Assembly (NCBI GenBank): GCA_021106775.1 | Contig: JAIOTL010000012.1 | Location: forward strand, 1 to 5,125 | DNA: 5,125 nt | Direction of reading: 5' to 3' | DNA from: Planctomycetota bacterium | GTDB lineage: Bacteria; Planctomycetota; UBA8742; SKZP01; JAIOTL01 | Shown: positions 1 through 5,125 of the stretch, one piece after another | How positions within the stretch are numbered: the first letter of the stretch is position 1 | How the letters are laid out: each line of letters starts with the position of its first letter | Notes under the pieces: generated by a model | Told to the model about the DNA's origin: nothing | What the model saw: only the letters and a program-made list of their open reading frames with translations | The model's database searches: none | Translations under genes and position numbers: made by a program

Positions 1-1
1 T

Positions 2-1546
2 ATTGAATTTCTTGAAAAACACTTCGGAAAAACAAAGGATAAAATCACACCCGATGAATTATATGCTCTTGCTGCACATCCCTGGGAATCTGGCAGTCCG
101 AACAAGGCAGCATTCGAAGCAATTGGAAAGCTTGACATGAAATACCTTGCATTCGGAACAGTGATGTATTTTACGCTTGTTGATGCAGCAATCGATGAAT
201 ATTCCCTTGCAGTACTAGAATACATTCCAGGCGCAAAGGAAATGCCTCAAAAACCTCTTATTCTTGAGACCGCAATTGGCAAAGTTTGCGTTTATGACCG
301 TGGGGATGACGAAATTTCGAAAGAAGCTTCACTAATTGTTGACCTAGGTGGTGATGACAAATATACGGGCAGAAAAGCAACTCCACTGAGTTTGATGACT
401 CCGGTTGGTGCTGTGTTTGACCTCGGTGGTGATGATGTTTATGATGGCGGGAAAGGCAAAGCTCAGCTTGGGTGCGGACTTTTCGGCATAAGTGCTATGT
501 ACGATTTATCTGGTGATGATTCATACAGCTGTCATACTTCGGGGATTGCAAGTGCATGGTATGGTTCTGCAATTCTCAAGGATTTTGCTGGCAATGATAA
601 ATATAATACTGAATATTCCGGCGGACAGGGTGCTGCACACATGGGTTGCGCGCTTTTGATTGATTTCTCAGGTGATGACGAATATTTCTGCGGAACGGAA
701 TCTCAAGGATTTGGCTCAACTCTCGGAGTCGGCGCAATTCTGGATGTTAGAGGAAATGATGAGTACAAAGCGTCAGATACCGCTAGAATCTCAGAAGCTT
801 TTGGTAATCTTCCGATTTCGTTCGCGCAAGGCACCGGCTTTGGCAGACGTGCGGATTTTATTGATGGACACAATCTGGGTGGCGGAATTGGCATCCTTGT
901 TGAAGGTGATGGCGATGACATTTACTACGGAAATATTTATGCTCAGGGTGCAGGTTATTGGTGGGCGTTAGGAATCCTCGAAGACAGAGGGGGAAATGAC
1001 TCTTATCGCTGCATCTGGTACAGTTTGGGTAGTGCGCCACATTTCGCCCTTGGCAGCTGCGTTGACCTGAAAGGTAATGACAAATACAATGTCGGAAACG
1101 AAAACTCAAAATGCCAGTTTCAAGGCAATGCGCGCGATGGGAGCATTGCGTTTTTCATCGATGGCGAAGGTGATGACGAATATTTCCTGCGAAATCGGTG
1201 TGCCGGCGTTGGCGACCTCAACAGCATTGCAGTTTTCTGGGACAGATGCGGAAATGACATATACAAAAGCGACCAGACAAGCTCCTATTTCGCTGACCCG
1301 CCAATGGGCTCATCCACAGTTTATGAAAAATTCGGAAGTTTTCGCGATGAGATGAAGACGGTAGGCGTGTTTCTTGACACAGCAGGCAAGGATGTTTACG
1401 AAAATATTCCATCCAAAAACAAGAAAAGCGCAAAATTACATTCTGGTGAGAACAAACTCTGGCAGCATAACACCGGACCAAGGTTTTTCAGTCTGGGTAT
1501 TGACCTGAATTTATATAAAATCCCGGAAAAAATGTCAGAGAAATGA
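2..1546 (+). CDS. GDDxY-repeat solenoid protein, 5'-truncated by the window edge
   Basis: The reading frame is open from base 2, so the first ATG inside the window (137) is probably internal; 514 codons are visible. Translation upstream of that ATG (EFLEKHFGKTKDKITPDELY...) looks like genuine helical protein. From about base 293 to 1399 there are 13 copies of a D-x-x-G-[D/N]-D-x-[Y/I] motif, for example DLGGDDKY, DFAGNDKY, DVRGNDEY and DGEGDDEY. Most are 26-28 residues apart, separated by Gly-rich segments of the type QGxGxxxGxGAILD. Such a regular Gly/Asp repeat predicts a beta-solenoid, and the acidic GDD turns could bind calcium as RTX repeats do, but the 27-residue period is not the 9-residue RTX period. 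One double-length gap (motifs starting about bases 743 and 902) holds a degenerate repeat. Ten cysteines are scattered through the repeats. The signal peptide, if any, lies outside the window. No enzyme motif is recognised, and the function is unknown; cell-surface or secreted is a guess. Confidence 0.85.
   Translation: MEFLEKHFGKTKDKITPDELYALAAHPWESGSPNKAAFEAIGKLDMKYLAFGTVMYFTLVDAAIDEYSLAVLEYIPGAKEMPQKPLILETAIGKVCVYDRGDDEISKEASLIVDLGGDDKYTGRKATPLSLMTPVGAVFDLGGDDVYDGGKGKAQLGCGLFGISAMYDLSGDDSYSCHTSGIASAWYGSAILKDFAGNDKYNTEYSGGQGAAHMGCALLIDFSGDDEYFCGTESQGFGSTLGVGAILDVRGNDEYKASDTARISEAFGNLPISFAQGTGFGRRADFIDGHNLGGGIGILVEGDGDDIYYGNIYAQGAGYWWALGILEDRGGNDSYRCIWYSLGSAPHFALGSCVDLKGNDKYNVGNENSKCQFQGNARDGSIAFFIDGEGDDEYFLRNRCAGVGDLNSIAVFWDRCGNDIYKSDQTSSYFADPPMGSSTVYEKFGSFRDEMKTVGVFLDTAGKDVYENIPSKNKKSAKLHSGENKLWQHNTGPRFFSLGIDLNLYKIPEKMSEK
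293..1399 (+). repeat. Thirteen GDDxY protein repeats, period about 27 residues
   Basis: These are degenerate coding repeats within the solenoid gene. Motif starts, in nucleotides, are approximately 293, 341, 419, 503, 581, 662, 743, 902, 983, 1064, 1160, 1241 and 1376. Most steps are 78-84 bases. The exceptions are the first (48), one of 159 that is about two units, one of 96 and the last (135). The repeats are conserved at protein level but diverged in DNA, so this is an old structural repeat and not a recent tandem expansion. Confidence 0.85.
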
Positions 1547-1575
1547 TTAAACTTAGGTATAACTTGATTAAATTT

Positions 1576-1650
1576 ACTTGTCATTCCCAATTGCTTGGGA
1601 ATCCATATTAATTATATTGCTGGATTCCCGCTTTCGCTAGAATGACAAGA
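1576..1650. repeat. Bipartite palindromic intergenic repeat (REP/MITE-like)
   Basis: Outer arms cttgtcattc (1577-1586) and gaatgacaag (1640-1649) are perfect inverted repeats of 10 bp. Inner arms gggaatcca (1597-1605) and tggattccc (1621-1629) are perfect over 9 bp. Each half also folds on itself: attcccaa/ttgggaat (1583-1590 with 1595-1602) is perfect, and attcccgc/gctagaat (1624-1631 with 1636-1643) has two mismatches. The core resembles the very common TGTCATTCCCGCGAAAGCGGGAATCC-type repeats found in many bacterial genomes (related in core to Neisseria dRS3). It fills most of the 165-base gap between the solenoid and lipoprotein genes. It encodes nothing and may act as a transcript-end structure for the upstream gene. 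No clear target-site duplication was seen. Confidence 0.75.
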
Positions 1651-1679
1651 TAAGTAATTATTACTGTGATTTTGTGAAT

Positions 1680-1685
1680 TAAAAT
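1680..1685 (+). promoter_or_regulatory. Possible -10 box for the lipoprotein gene
   Basis: TAAAAT at 1680-1685 matches the sigma-70 -10 consensus at 5 of 6 positions and would place the transcript start near 1692, about 20 bases before the chosen start codon. The matching -35 region (ttatta, 1658-1663, 16-base spacer) is poor. The call rests mainly on position between the palindromic repeat and the gene, in AT-rich sequence where such matches arise by chance. Confidence 0.25.
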
Positions 1686-1701
1686 GTGTTTTTTGCTTTA
1701 T

Positions 1702-1705
1702 GGAG
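1702..1705 (+). promoter_or_regulatory. Ribosome binding site that sets the lipoprotein start
   Basis: GGAG sits six bases upstream of the ATG at 1712. The earlier in-frame ATG at 1700 overlaps this GGAG and has only T-rich sequence before it. This favours 1712 and gives a clean MKK-type signal peptide. Confidence 0.6.
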
Positions 1706-1711
1706 AAGATT

Positions 1712-2332
1712 ATGAAAAAGATTTTGTTAATTCTTTCAATTTTAGCAATCCTTGCATTCGGTGTTTCCATTGGTTGTAAAGGTGATGCTGAAGTTCAGAC
1801 ACAACCTGATGAAAATGCTGTAACACCTGATGCTGAAAACGGTCAAACCGATGCTGAACTTCCTAACATCGAAGTTGAAATCAAAGAAATCAAACCTTTC
1901 AAGTATGTTTGTGTCGAATCAACAGGCAGTTTTGATAAAATTCAAACTGTTATTGGCACTCTCTGGACTGAAGTCGGAAAAAGGCAGATAAGACCTGCAG
2001 GGATGATGTTCGGAATATATTACAGCAACCCAAACACAACTGCAGAGAAAGACTGCAAATGGGAAATAGGCATACCCGTTGTTGCTGATGTAAAGATAAA
2101 TGAACCTCTGAAATTGAAGGACTGGACGCACACAAAGATTGCATCGTATGTTTACACAGGTTCGTATGACAAGGCTGGCGCGATGTATCCAGCACTTTAT
2201 GCCAAGATTGCGAAAATGGGTTTTGTTCCTGTTGGTCCAAGCAGGTCGATTTATCTAAATGATCCTAACATGGTGAAACCTGAAGAAATCAAGACTGAAC
2301 TCACAGTACCGGTAGCAAAACCTGAGAAATAA
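1712..2332 (+). CDS. Lipoprotein with GyrI-like (AraC effector-binding) domain
   Basis: The product has 206 residues from ATG 1712 (210 if ATG 1700 is used). Residues 1-21 are a Lys-rich n-region plus hydrophobic core ending in VSIGC, so Cys22 is the probable lipidated residue; Ser at -3 is a non-ideal lipobox. An acidic, low-complexity linker (about 23-52) tethers a domain spanning about 53-201. This has the hallmarks of the GyrI-like small-molecule-binding fold (PF06445): VESTGSF near 68-74, a Trp at 85, IYYSNP near 102-107, WEIGIPV near 117-123, YTGSYDK near 148-154, IYLNDP at 180-185 and TELTVPV at 195-201. In the family, this fold binds small ligands for AraC/MerR regulators or acts as a stand-alone hydrolase or inhibitor. 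Here there is no DNA-binding domain, so an envelope-side ligand-binding or sensing role is inferred. It stands alone, converging with the prepilin gene. Confidence 0.88.
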   Translation: MKKILLILSILAILAFGVSIGCKGDAEVQTQPDENAVTPDAENGQTDAELPNIEVEIKEIKPFKYVCVESTGSFDKIQTVIGTLWTEVGKRQIRPAGMMFGIYYSNPNTTAEKDCKWEIGIPVVADVKINEPLKLKDWTHTKIASYVYTGSYDKAGAMYPALYAKIAKMGFVPVGPSRSIYLNDPNMVKPEEIKTELTVPVAKPEK

Positions 2333-2362
2333 TTCGATTGTTCGATATTTTTTTATTGACTA

Positions 2363-3166
2363 TTATTGATATCCGTTTCTGCGTGGTACGGGCAATTCAG
2401 CAGATTTAATCCAAGGTTCCCAGCACCCGTATCCGAAAGAACCAGACCATTTGTATCCGGGATGTTCACCATCGGGTCTCGGAATAAGAAATGAAATATC
2501 TCCAGGATACATCGACGAATTTGTTACCTGATTTGCATATGCGATAACGTAAACATAATCTGACGCAATTCCGACAACACGGTAATGCCAATAATTTGAT
2601 TTAATTTCTATCCCAAGTTTTTCTTGAAAAATCTGGATATTTTCATTTTCTGCATTTCCGATGTCGTTGTTTCCATTGTTTCCATTGTTTCCATTGTTTC
2701 CATTGTTTCCATTGTTGCCGTTGTTTCTATTACTCCCGTGATTCCCGTTATCTCTTTTGTTTCCGCGATTGTCATCGCCCTTTTTATCCTTCTTGTCCTT
2801 TTTGACAAAATATGGGTAATCTCCCATAATATTGATGGAAAATAAAAGCTCCTTATTCACATCGTTTAAAACCCAATTATCATCATACACATCTGCGGAA
2901 ATAAAGCTGTTTCCGTTGGCACTTTCCGAATCGACAACACACCATTCACCATGTTTGGTAAAATACATTTTCTCCGCTTTTACGATTAGCTGTATTCCAT
3001 GTATTGCTTCAGTTATTTTCGCATCTCTTACGTATCCAACGTATGAGATTGATGCCACCCCCGACAAAATCCCGATAATAACTATGACTATGGTTAATTC
3101 AATAAGTGTAAATCCTCGATTATTCCATCTTATGAGATTCAAGTTTGAATTCATTGAAGTGTGCAT
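2363..3166 (-). CDS. Type IV prepilin-like protein with Asn-Gly repeat insert
   Basis: The product has 267 residues. A short leader ends RWNNRG, then FTLIELTIVIVIIGILSGVA follows. This is the class III (type IV pilin / type II pseudopilin) signal: peptidase cleavage is expected between Gly18 and Phe19, Glu at +5 is present (Glu23), and the hydrophobic helix that packs in the filament covers about 19-42. The amphipathic N-terminal helix continues to about residue 70. The globular part is split by a low-complexity insert (about 122-170) rich in Lys/Asp, then Asn/Gly, including NNG repeats. Beta-strand-like segments follow (NYWHYRVVGIASDYVYVIAYAN). Cys76 and Cys248 could form a disulfide. The start at 3166 is chosen because AGGAGG lies six bases upstream. 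The gene overlaps the STAS-protein gene by 47 bases and is its last partner before the convergent lipoprotein gene. No pilus assembly genes (ATPase, peptidase, secretin) are in the window, so whether it is a pilus subunit, minor pilin or pseudopilin is undecided. Confidence 0.92.
   Translation of the reverse strand: MHTSMNSNLNLIRWNNRGFTLIELTIVIVIIGILSGVASISYVGYVRDAKITEAIHGIQLIVKAEKMYFTKHGEWCVVDSESANGNSFISADVYDDNWVLNDVNKELLFSINIMGDYPYFVKKDKKDKKGDDNRGNKRDNGNHGSNRNNGNNGNNGNNGNNGNNGNNDIGNAENENIQIFQEKLGIEIKSNYWHYRVVGIASDYVYVIAYANQVTNSSMYPGDISFLIPRPDGEHPGYKWSGSFGYGCWEPWIKSAELPVPRRNGYQ
2661..2732 (-). repeat. 9-bp minisatellite encoding Asn-Asn-Gly in the prepilin
   Basis: Five perfect head-to-tail copies of tttccattg (plus strand) occupy 2670-2714. 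They are flanked by degenerate copies at 2661-2669, 2715-2723 and 2724-2732. On the minus strand the unit reads AAC AAT GGA in the prepilin frame, giving repeated Asn-Asn-Gly. Because the unit is 9 bp, gain or loss of copies keeps the frame. The perfect identity of the central copies suggests recent slippage. Confidence 0.92.
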
Positions 3167-4061
3167 TTATTTCCTCCTCAGTTGGCATTTCAGATTTTGA
3201 TATTGCTGAGAAAAAATTCACCCAGACAACTCCCATAGCAATGATGAGAATAATCAGAACTGACATAGAGAGTATTGATTTCTTGTTTAGTGTTGGTTTT
3301 GGGATATGTTGCGGTGCAGGTTTTTCAAAACCTCGAACTTTATCAAGCTTTTCCTTGATTTCATAAATTAACTTCGTTGTATCTTCCTCTTCTTCATCTT
3401 TTTTGTGTGTTTGGATTTGTTCAGGTTGTTCCTCTGCAAAATGCAAGTATTTGTCAGACCCTACAAGCCTTTTGATTAAAGCGTCAAAATCTCTGAAAAT
3501 GACGAACATCGACTCGGCACCCATCATGTGCACAAGGATTTCAACCTGCTCATTCATGTGCATTGCAATTGCAAAAGTTCCTTCTCCTTTCAGAATCTCG
3601 TTTATGCTTACCAGATGCCCGATTTCCAATGAGGATAGTTTTGTCAATTCGGTGAAGTCAAGAATAACTAATTGGCGCTGATTTAATGGCTTTTCGACAA
3701 TCTTTGCTCTAAATTTTCCAGCATCATAATAATTTTTTAGTAATTCGTTGCTAATTTCGATTCTCATACCGAATGTATCGCATACACCTCTTTCTACACA
3801 AGTTATACCTTCATTTTCATTGTCAATCTCTTCACTATCAAACATTTTTCGCTGCTGTTCTAATGTCTTACTCACGTTATTGGAACCATTATTAACAGGA
3901 ATTTTGCCCAGTTGATTTTCAATCTGATTAACCAAGCCAATCAATGTTGTATAAGCATTTTTAAGTAGAATTTCGTTGTTTTCTACTGCTTGGGTAGGTT
4001 CAGAATTTTCAATGTTGTCGTAAAATTCCTGTTTTTTGTGAATTTGTTCAGTTTGTGCCAC
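3120..4061 (-). CDS. Membrane-anchored STAS-domain protein
   Basis: The product has 313 residues and a GTG start at 4061-4059. An in-frame TGA (4073-4071) lies four codons upstream, and GAGG is suitably placed, so the start is well constrained. Residues 1-84 are Asn/Glu-rich with predicted helix. Residues about 86-200 match the STAS fold (SpoIIAA / anti-sigma antagonist type): LVILDFTELTKLSSLEIGHL aligns with the D-F-S-x-L-x-x-x-D-S-S-G-L signature, followed by the helix-strand pattern to FRDFDALIKRL. The usual Asp before Ser-Ser is Leu144-equivalent (KLSS), and the Gly after is Leu, but the phosphorylatable second Ser (144) remains. An acidic linker (DEEEED, 222-227) and a charged helix (about 228-243) lead to one transmembrane segment (about 262-284), preceded by Lys residues. 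This predicts a cytoplasmic STAS domain and a 29-residue outer tail. It overlaps the prepilin gene by 47 bases. A role in partner-switching control of, or scaffolding for, pilin-related machinery is inferred. No cognate kinase or phosphatase is in view. Confidence 0.78.
   Translation of the reverse strand: MAQTEQIHKKQEFYDNIENSEPTQAVENNEILLKNAYTTLIGLVNQIENQLGKIPVNNGSNNVSKTLEQQRKMFDSEEIDNENEGITCVERGVCDTFGMRIEISNELLKNYYDAGKFRAKIVEKPLNQRQLVILDFTELTKLSSLEIGHLVSINEILKGEGTFAIAMHMNEQVEILVHMMGAESMFVIFRDFDALIKRLVGSDKYLHFAEEQPEQIQTHKKDEEEEDTTKLIYEIKEKLDKVRGFEKPAPQHIPKPTLNKKSILSMSVLIILIIAMGVVWVNFFSAISKSEMPTEEEINAHFNEFKLESHKME
3173..3178 (-). promoter_or_regulatory. Strong Shine-Dalgarno of the prepilin gene, inside the STAS gene
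   Basis: AGGAGG on the minus strand, six bases before the ATG at 3166, is a consensus ribosome binding site. It lies inside the last codons of the STAS gene, where the same bases encode Glu-Glu in TEEEIN. The next in-frame ATG (3154) would sit 18 bases away, which supports 3166 as the start. Confidence 0.85.
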
Positions 4062-4067
4062 AATTAA

Positions 4068-4072
4068 ACCTC
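4068..4072 (-). promoter_or_regulatory. Ribosome binding site supporting the GTG start
   Basis: GAGGT on the minus strand lies six bases before the GTG at 4061. No ATG is available in this frame between the upstream in-frame TGA (4073-4071) and the GTG, so this site decides an otherwise unusual start codon. Confidence 0.65.
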
Positions 4073-4081
4073 AATCATAAT

Positions 4082-4108
4082 GATATTATTGCCTTATTTG
4101 GTAATATC
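4082..4108. repeat. Inverted repeat just upstream of the STAS gene
   Basis: Perfect 7-bp arms gatatta (4082-4088) and taatatc (4102-4108) flank a 13-base centre that has a further cc/gg pairing. It lies 21 bases before the GTG start and has no T-tract on the minus strand, so it is not a typical terminator. It could be an operator or leader hairpin, or a chance AT-rich palindrome. Confidence 0.3.
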
Positions 4109-4137
4109 GTTCATGATTTTTGGTGAATTTAGAGAAT

Positions 4138-4164
4138 AAAAAGAAATATGCCATATATCTTTTT
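4138..4164. terminator. AT-rich hairpin with A- and T-tracts, candidate terminator
   Basis: Arms aaaaagaaatat (4138-4149) and atatatcttttt (4153-4164) pair over 12 positions with one mismatch around a three-base loop. On the minus strand it lies 27 bases after the TAG that ends the permease frame and ends in CTTTTT. The stem is almost all A-T and so weak. If the permease frame originally continued past that TAG (see findings), the hairpin would lie in old coding sequence. Confidence 0.35.
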
Positions 4165-4190
4165 GGAATTTTTGCATTTCTAATTTGATG

Positions 4191-5125
4191 CTACTCAAAA
4201 TCTTTTTTTATTAGCTTTAACAGTGCAGATTTTGCTCTGCGGATAGTATTTCGACTTTGTGAAAACAGTTTTTCGGGAAGAACAACGCTTTTGATGAATT
4301 CTGCATGTTCTTTAATGCTGGAAGCGGAAGTATTATTAATCAATGAAAGATATACAACCAGCCACCACCCTATGAAGATTATCAGCATGTACATAAACCA
4401 GTTGAGAAATGTAAAAAATATCAAACTTGAAAGGATATTGTATTCGCCAATTTTTATCCAGACCATGTTATGGAATAAGTAAAAAATCAAGAGAGCAGTG
4501 GTTATGCATACGAGAAGTGGATAAAGTACAAATCCCCAGGAAAGCTTAATGAAATCGAATTTTGTCATCCCCATATGCTGAAAAATTGAAATATCGGTCA
4601 AAAACTTTCGGCTTTCGAATCTATGGATAAAGAAAAGTAGTATGAAAAACACCGGCAAAAGTATCCAGATTAATCTGCCCCAGTCGTTATATTTGCTGAT
4701 TTCTCCGCGTAACGATTCACGAATGATTGTTCTCACCCTTGATATTTGCAGATTATCAGGGATATTTAGCATTACACCCAGAATTCTTTCCTTGAAATCT
4801 GAGAAATCACTGTTGCGCTTGAGTCTGACATCGATGAAAATACTCGGTATAAAGCTCTTGTCAGTCTTCATTAATTCTGTTATCAGAGCCTGGTTGACGA
4901 AGATAACGTTCATATCAATCGGATTATCGGTTTTAAATGTACCCTTAACCTGGAAATAAAGTTTGTCCCAAATAAGTTATTCGTGCATCTTAATTGACAT
5001 CGATTCGAACAACATAGTGCTAAATATTGCTGCATACTTGTTTGATTCAAATGTCTCAATCAATGCCGGGTCAAGATTGTAGTCAGCAAAATTTTGCTTG
5101 AGAAACTCAGGTGTTACACCTCAAA
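4191..5125 (-). pseudogene. FtsX/MacB-type ABC transporter permease, broken by in-frame stops
   Basis: The longest ATG-started piece (4913 to 4191, 240 codons) is the C-terminal part of an FtsX-like permease. It comprises the end of the periplasmic domain, a membrane segment (residues about 80-96), a cytoplasmic coupling region ESRKFLTDISIFQHMGMTK (like ERxxEIGxxxALGxT in FtsX proteins), and two further membrane stretches (about 126-147 and 164-192). A tail of about 48 residues contains SRNTIRRAKSALLKLIKK. The ATG at 4913 has no ribosome binding site. Family-like sequence continues upstream in the same frame: LYFQVKGTFKTDNPID matches the strand-turn before it in MacB-type periplasmic domains. 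A TAA at 4979-4977 interrupts the frame, and beyond it GVTPEFLKQNF...KMHE continues in the same frame to a TGA at 5123-5121. There is no frameshift. These proteins normally work with an ABC ATPase to move lipoproteins or peptides or to transmit force across the envelope; the ATPase would lie outside the window. Sequencing error is the main alternative to pseudogenisation. Confidence 0.75.

Noticed and set aside
660..971. Plus-strand open frame inside the solenoid gene
   Set aside because: It is a shadow frame. The GDDxY repeats in the other frame are clearly the coding ones.
2334..2354. Terminator between the convergent lipoprotein and prepilin genes
   Set aside because: Only a 4-bp tcga/tcga stem precedes the run of seven T. 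It is too weak to call, although termination is expected in this 30-base gap.
2661..2732. Tandem repeat considered as a CRISPR array
   Set aside because: Units are 9 bp with no spacers and lie in frame inside a gene.
2624..2845. Plus-strand open frame with repeated Ser-Ile-Val
   Set aside because: It is the antisense shadow of the prepilin minisatellite, which is open in several frames because the unit is 9 bp. The prepilin signature settles the true strand.
4074..4079. TATGAT on the minus strand as a -10 box for the STAS gene
   Set aside because: It would place the transcript start on top of the ribosome binding site, and no acceptable -35 lies upstream.
4642..4959. Plus-strand open frame of 105 codons
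   Set aside because: It is antisense to the FtsX-like sequence, has no recognisable domain, and lacks support for its start.
5109..5121. Short palindrome aggtgttacacct
   Set aside because: It lies inside the permease coding frame and is explained by the codons for Gly-Val-Thr-Pro. Nothing else marks it as a site.
4977..5125. Alternative genetic code as the cause of the in-frame stops
   Set aside because: TGA ends the solenoid gene and TAA ends the lipoprotein, STAS and prepilin genes at sensible places, so neither codon appears to be reassigned.

Overview
The window comes from a moderately AT-rich bacterial genome. A lipoprotein signal peptide and a type IV prepilin point to a diderm organism. 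Nothing seen fixes the phylum. Gene style (a GDDxY solenoid protein, prepilin-like proteins, an FtsX permease) would suit a deep-branching uncultured Gram-negative lineage, but that is inference only. No rRNA, tRNA, CRISPR array, integrase or transposase gene was found.

Left half (plus strand): the window opens inside a gene whose product is a solenoid of about 27-residue repeats, each carrying a G-[D/N]-D-x-Y motif (frame open from base 2, stop at 1544-1546). A short palindromic intergenic repeat (1576-1650) follows, resembling the widespread TCATTCCC/GGGAATGA family. Next is a lipoprotein carrying a GyrI-like effector-binding domain (1712-2332).

Right half (minus strand, read from right to left): first comes an FtsX/MacB-type ABC permease (5125 to 4191). 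Its frame is broken by an in-frame TAA and, at the window edge, an in-frame TGA, so it is called a pseudogene. After a 129-base gap follow a membrane-anchored STAS-domain protein with a GTG start (4061 to 3120) and a type IV prepilin (3166 to 2363). The STAS gene and the prepilin gene overlap by 47 bases, and the prepilin ribosome binding site lies inside the STAS gene. They are therefore almost certainly cotranscribed and probably translationally coupled. The lipoprotein and prepilin genes converge with only 30 bases between them.

The most noteworthy points are the STAS/prepilin pair, a 9-bp minisatellite encoding an Asn-Asn-Gly tract inside the prepilin, the regular GDDxY solenoid, and the decayed permease, whose stops are each explained by one C-to-T change. 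I see no complete defence or mobile system. The STAS/prepilin pair is the best candidate for an undescribed functional module.
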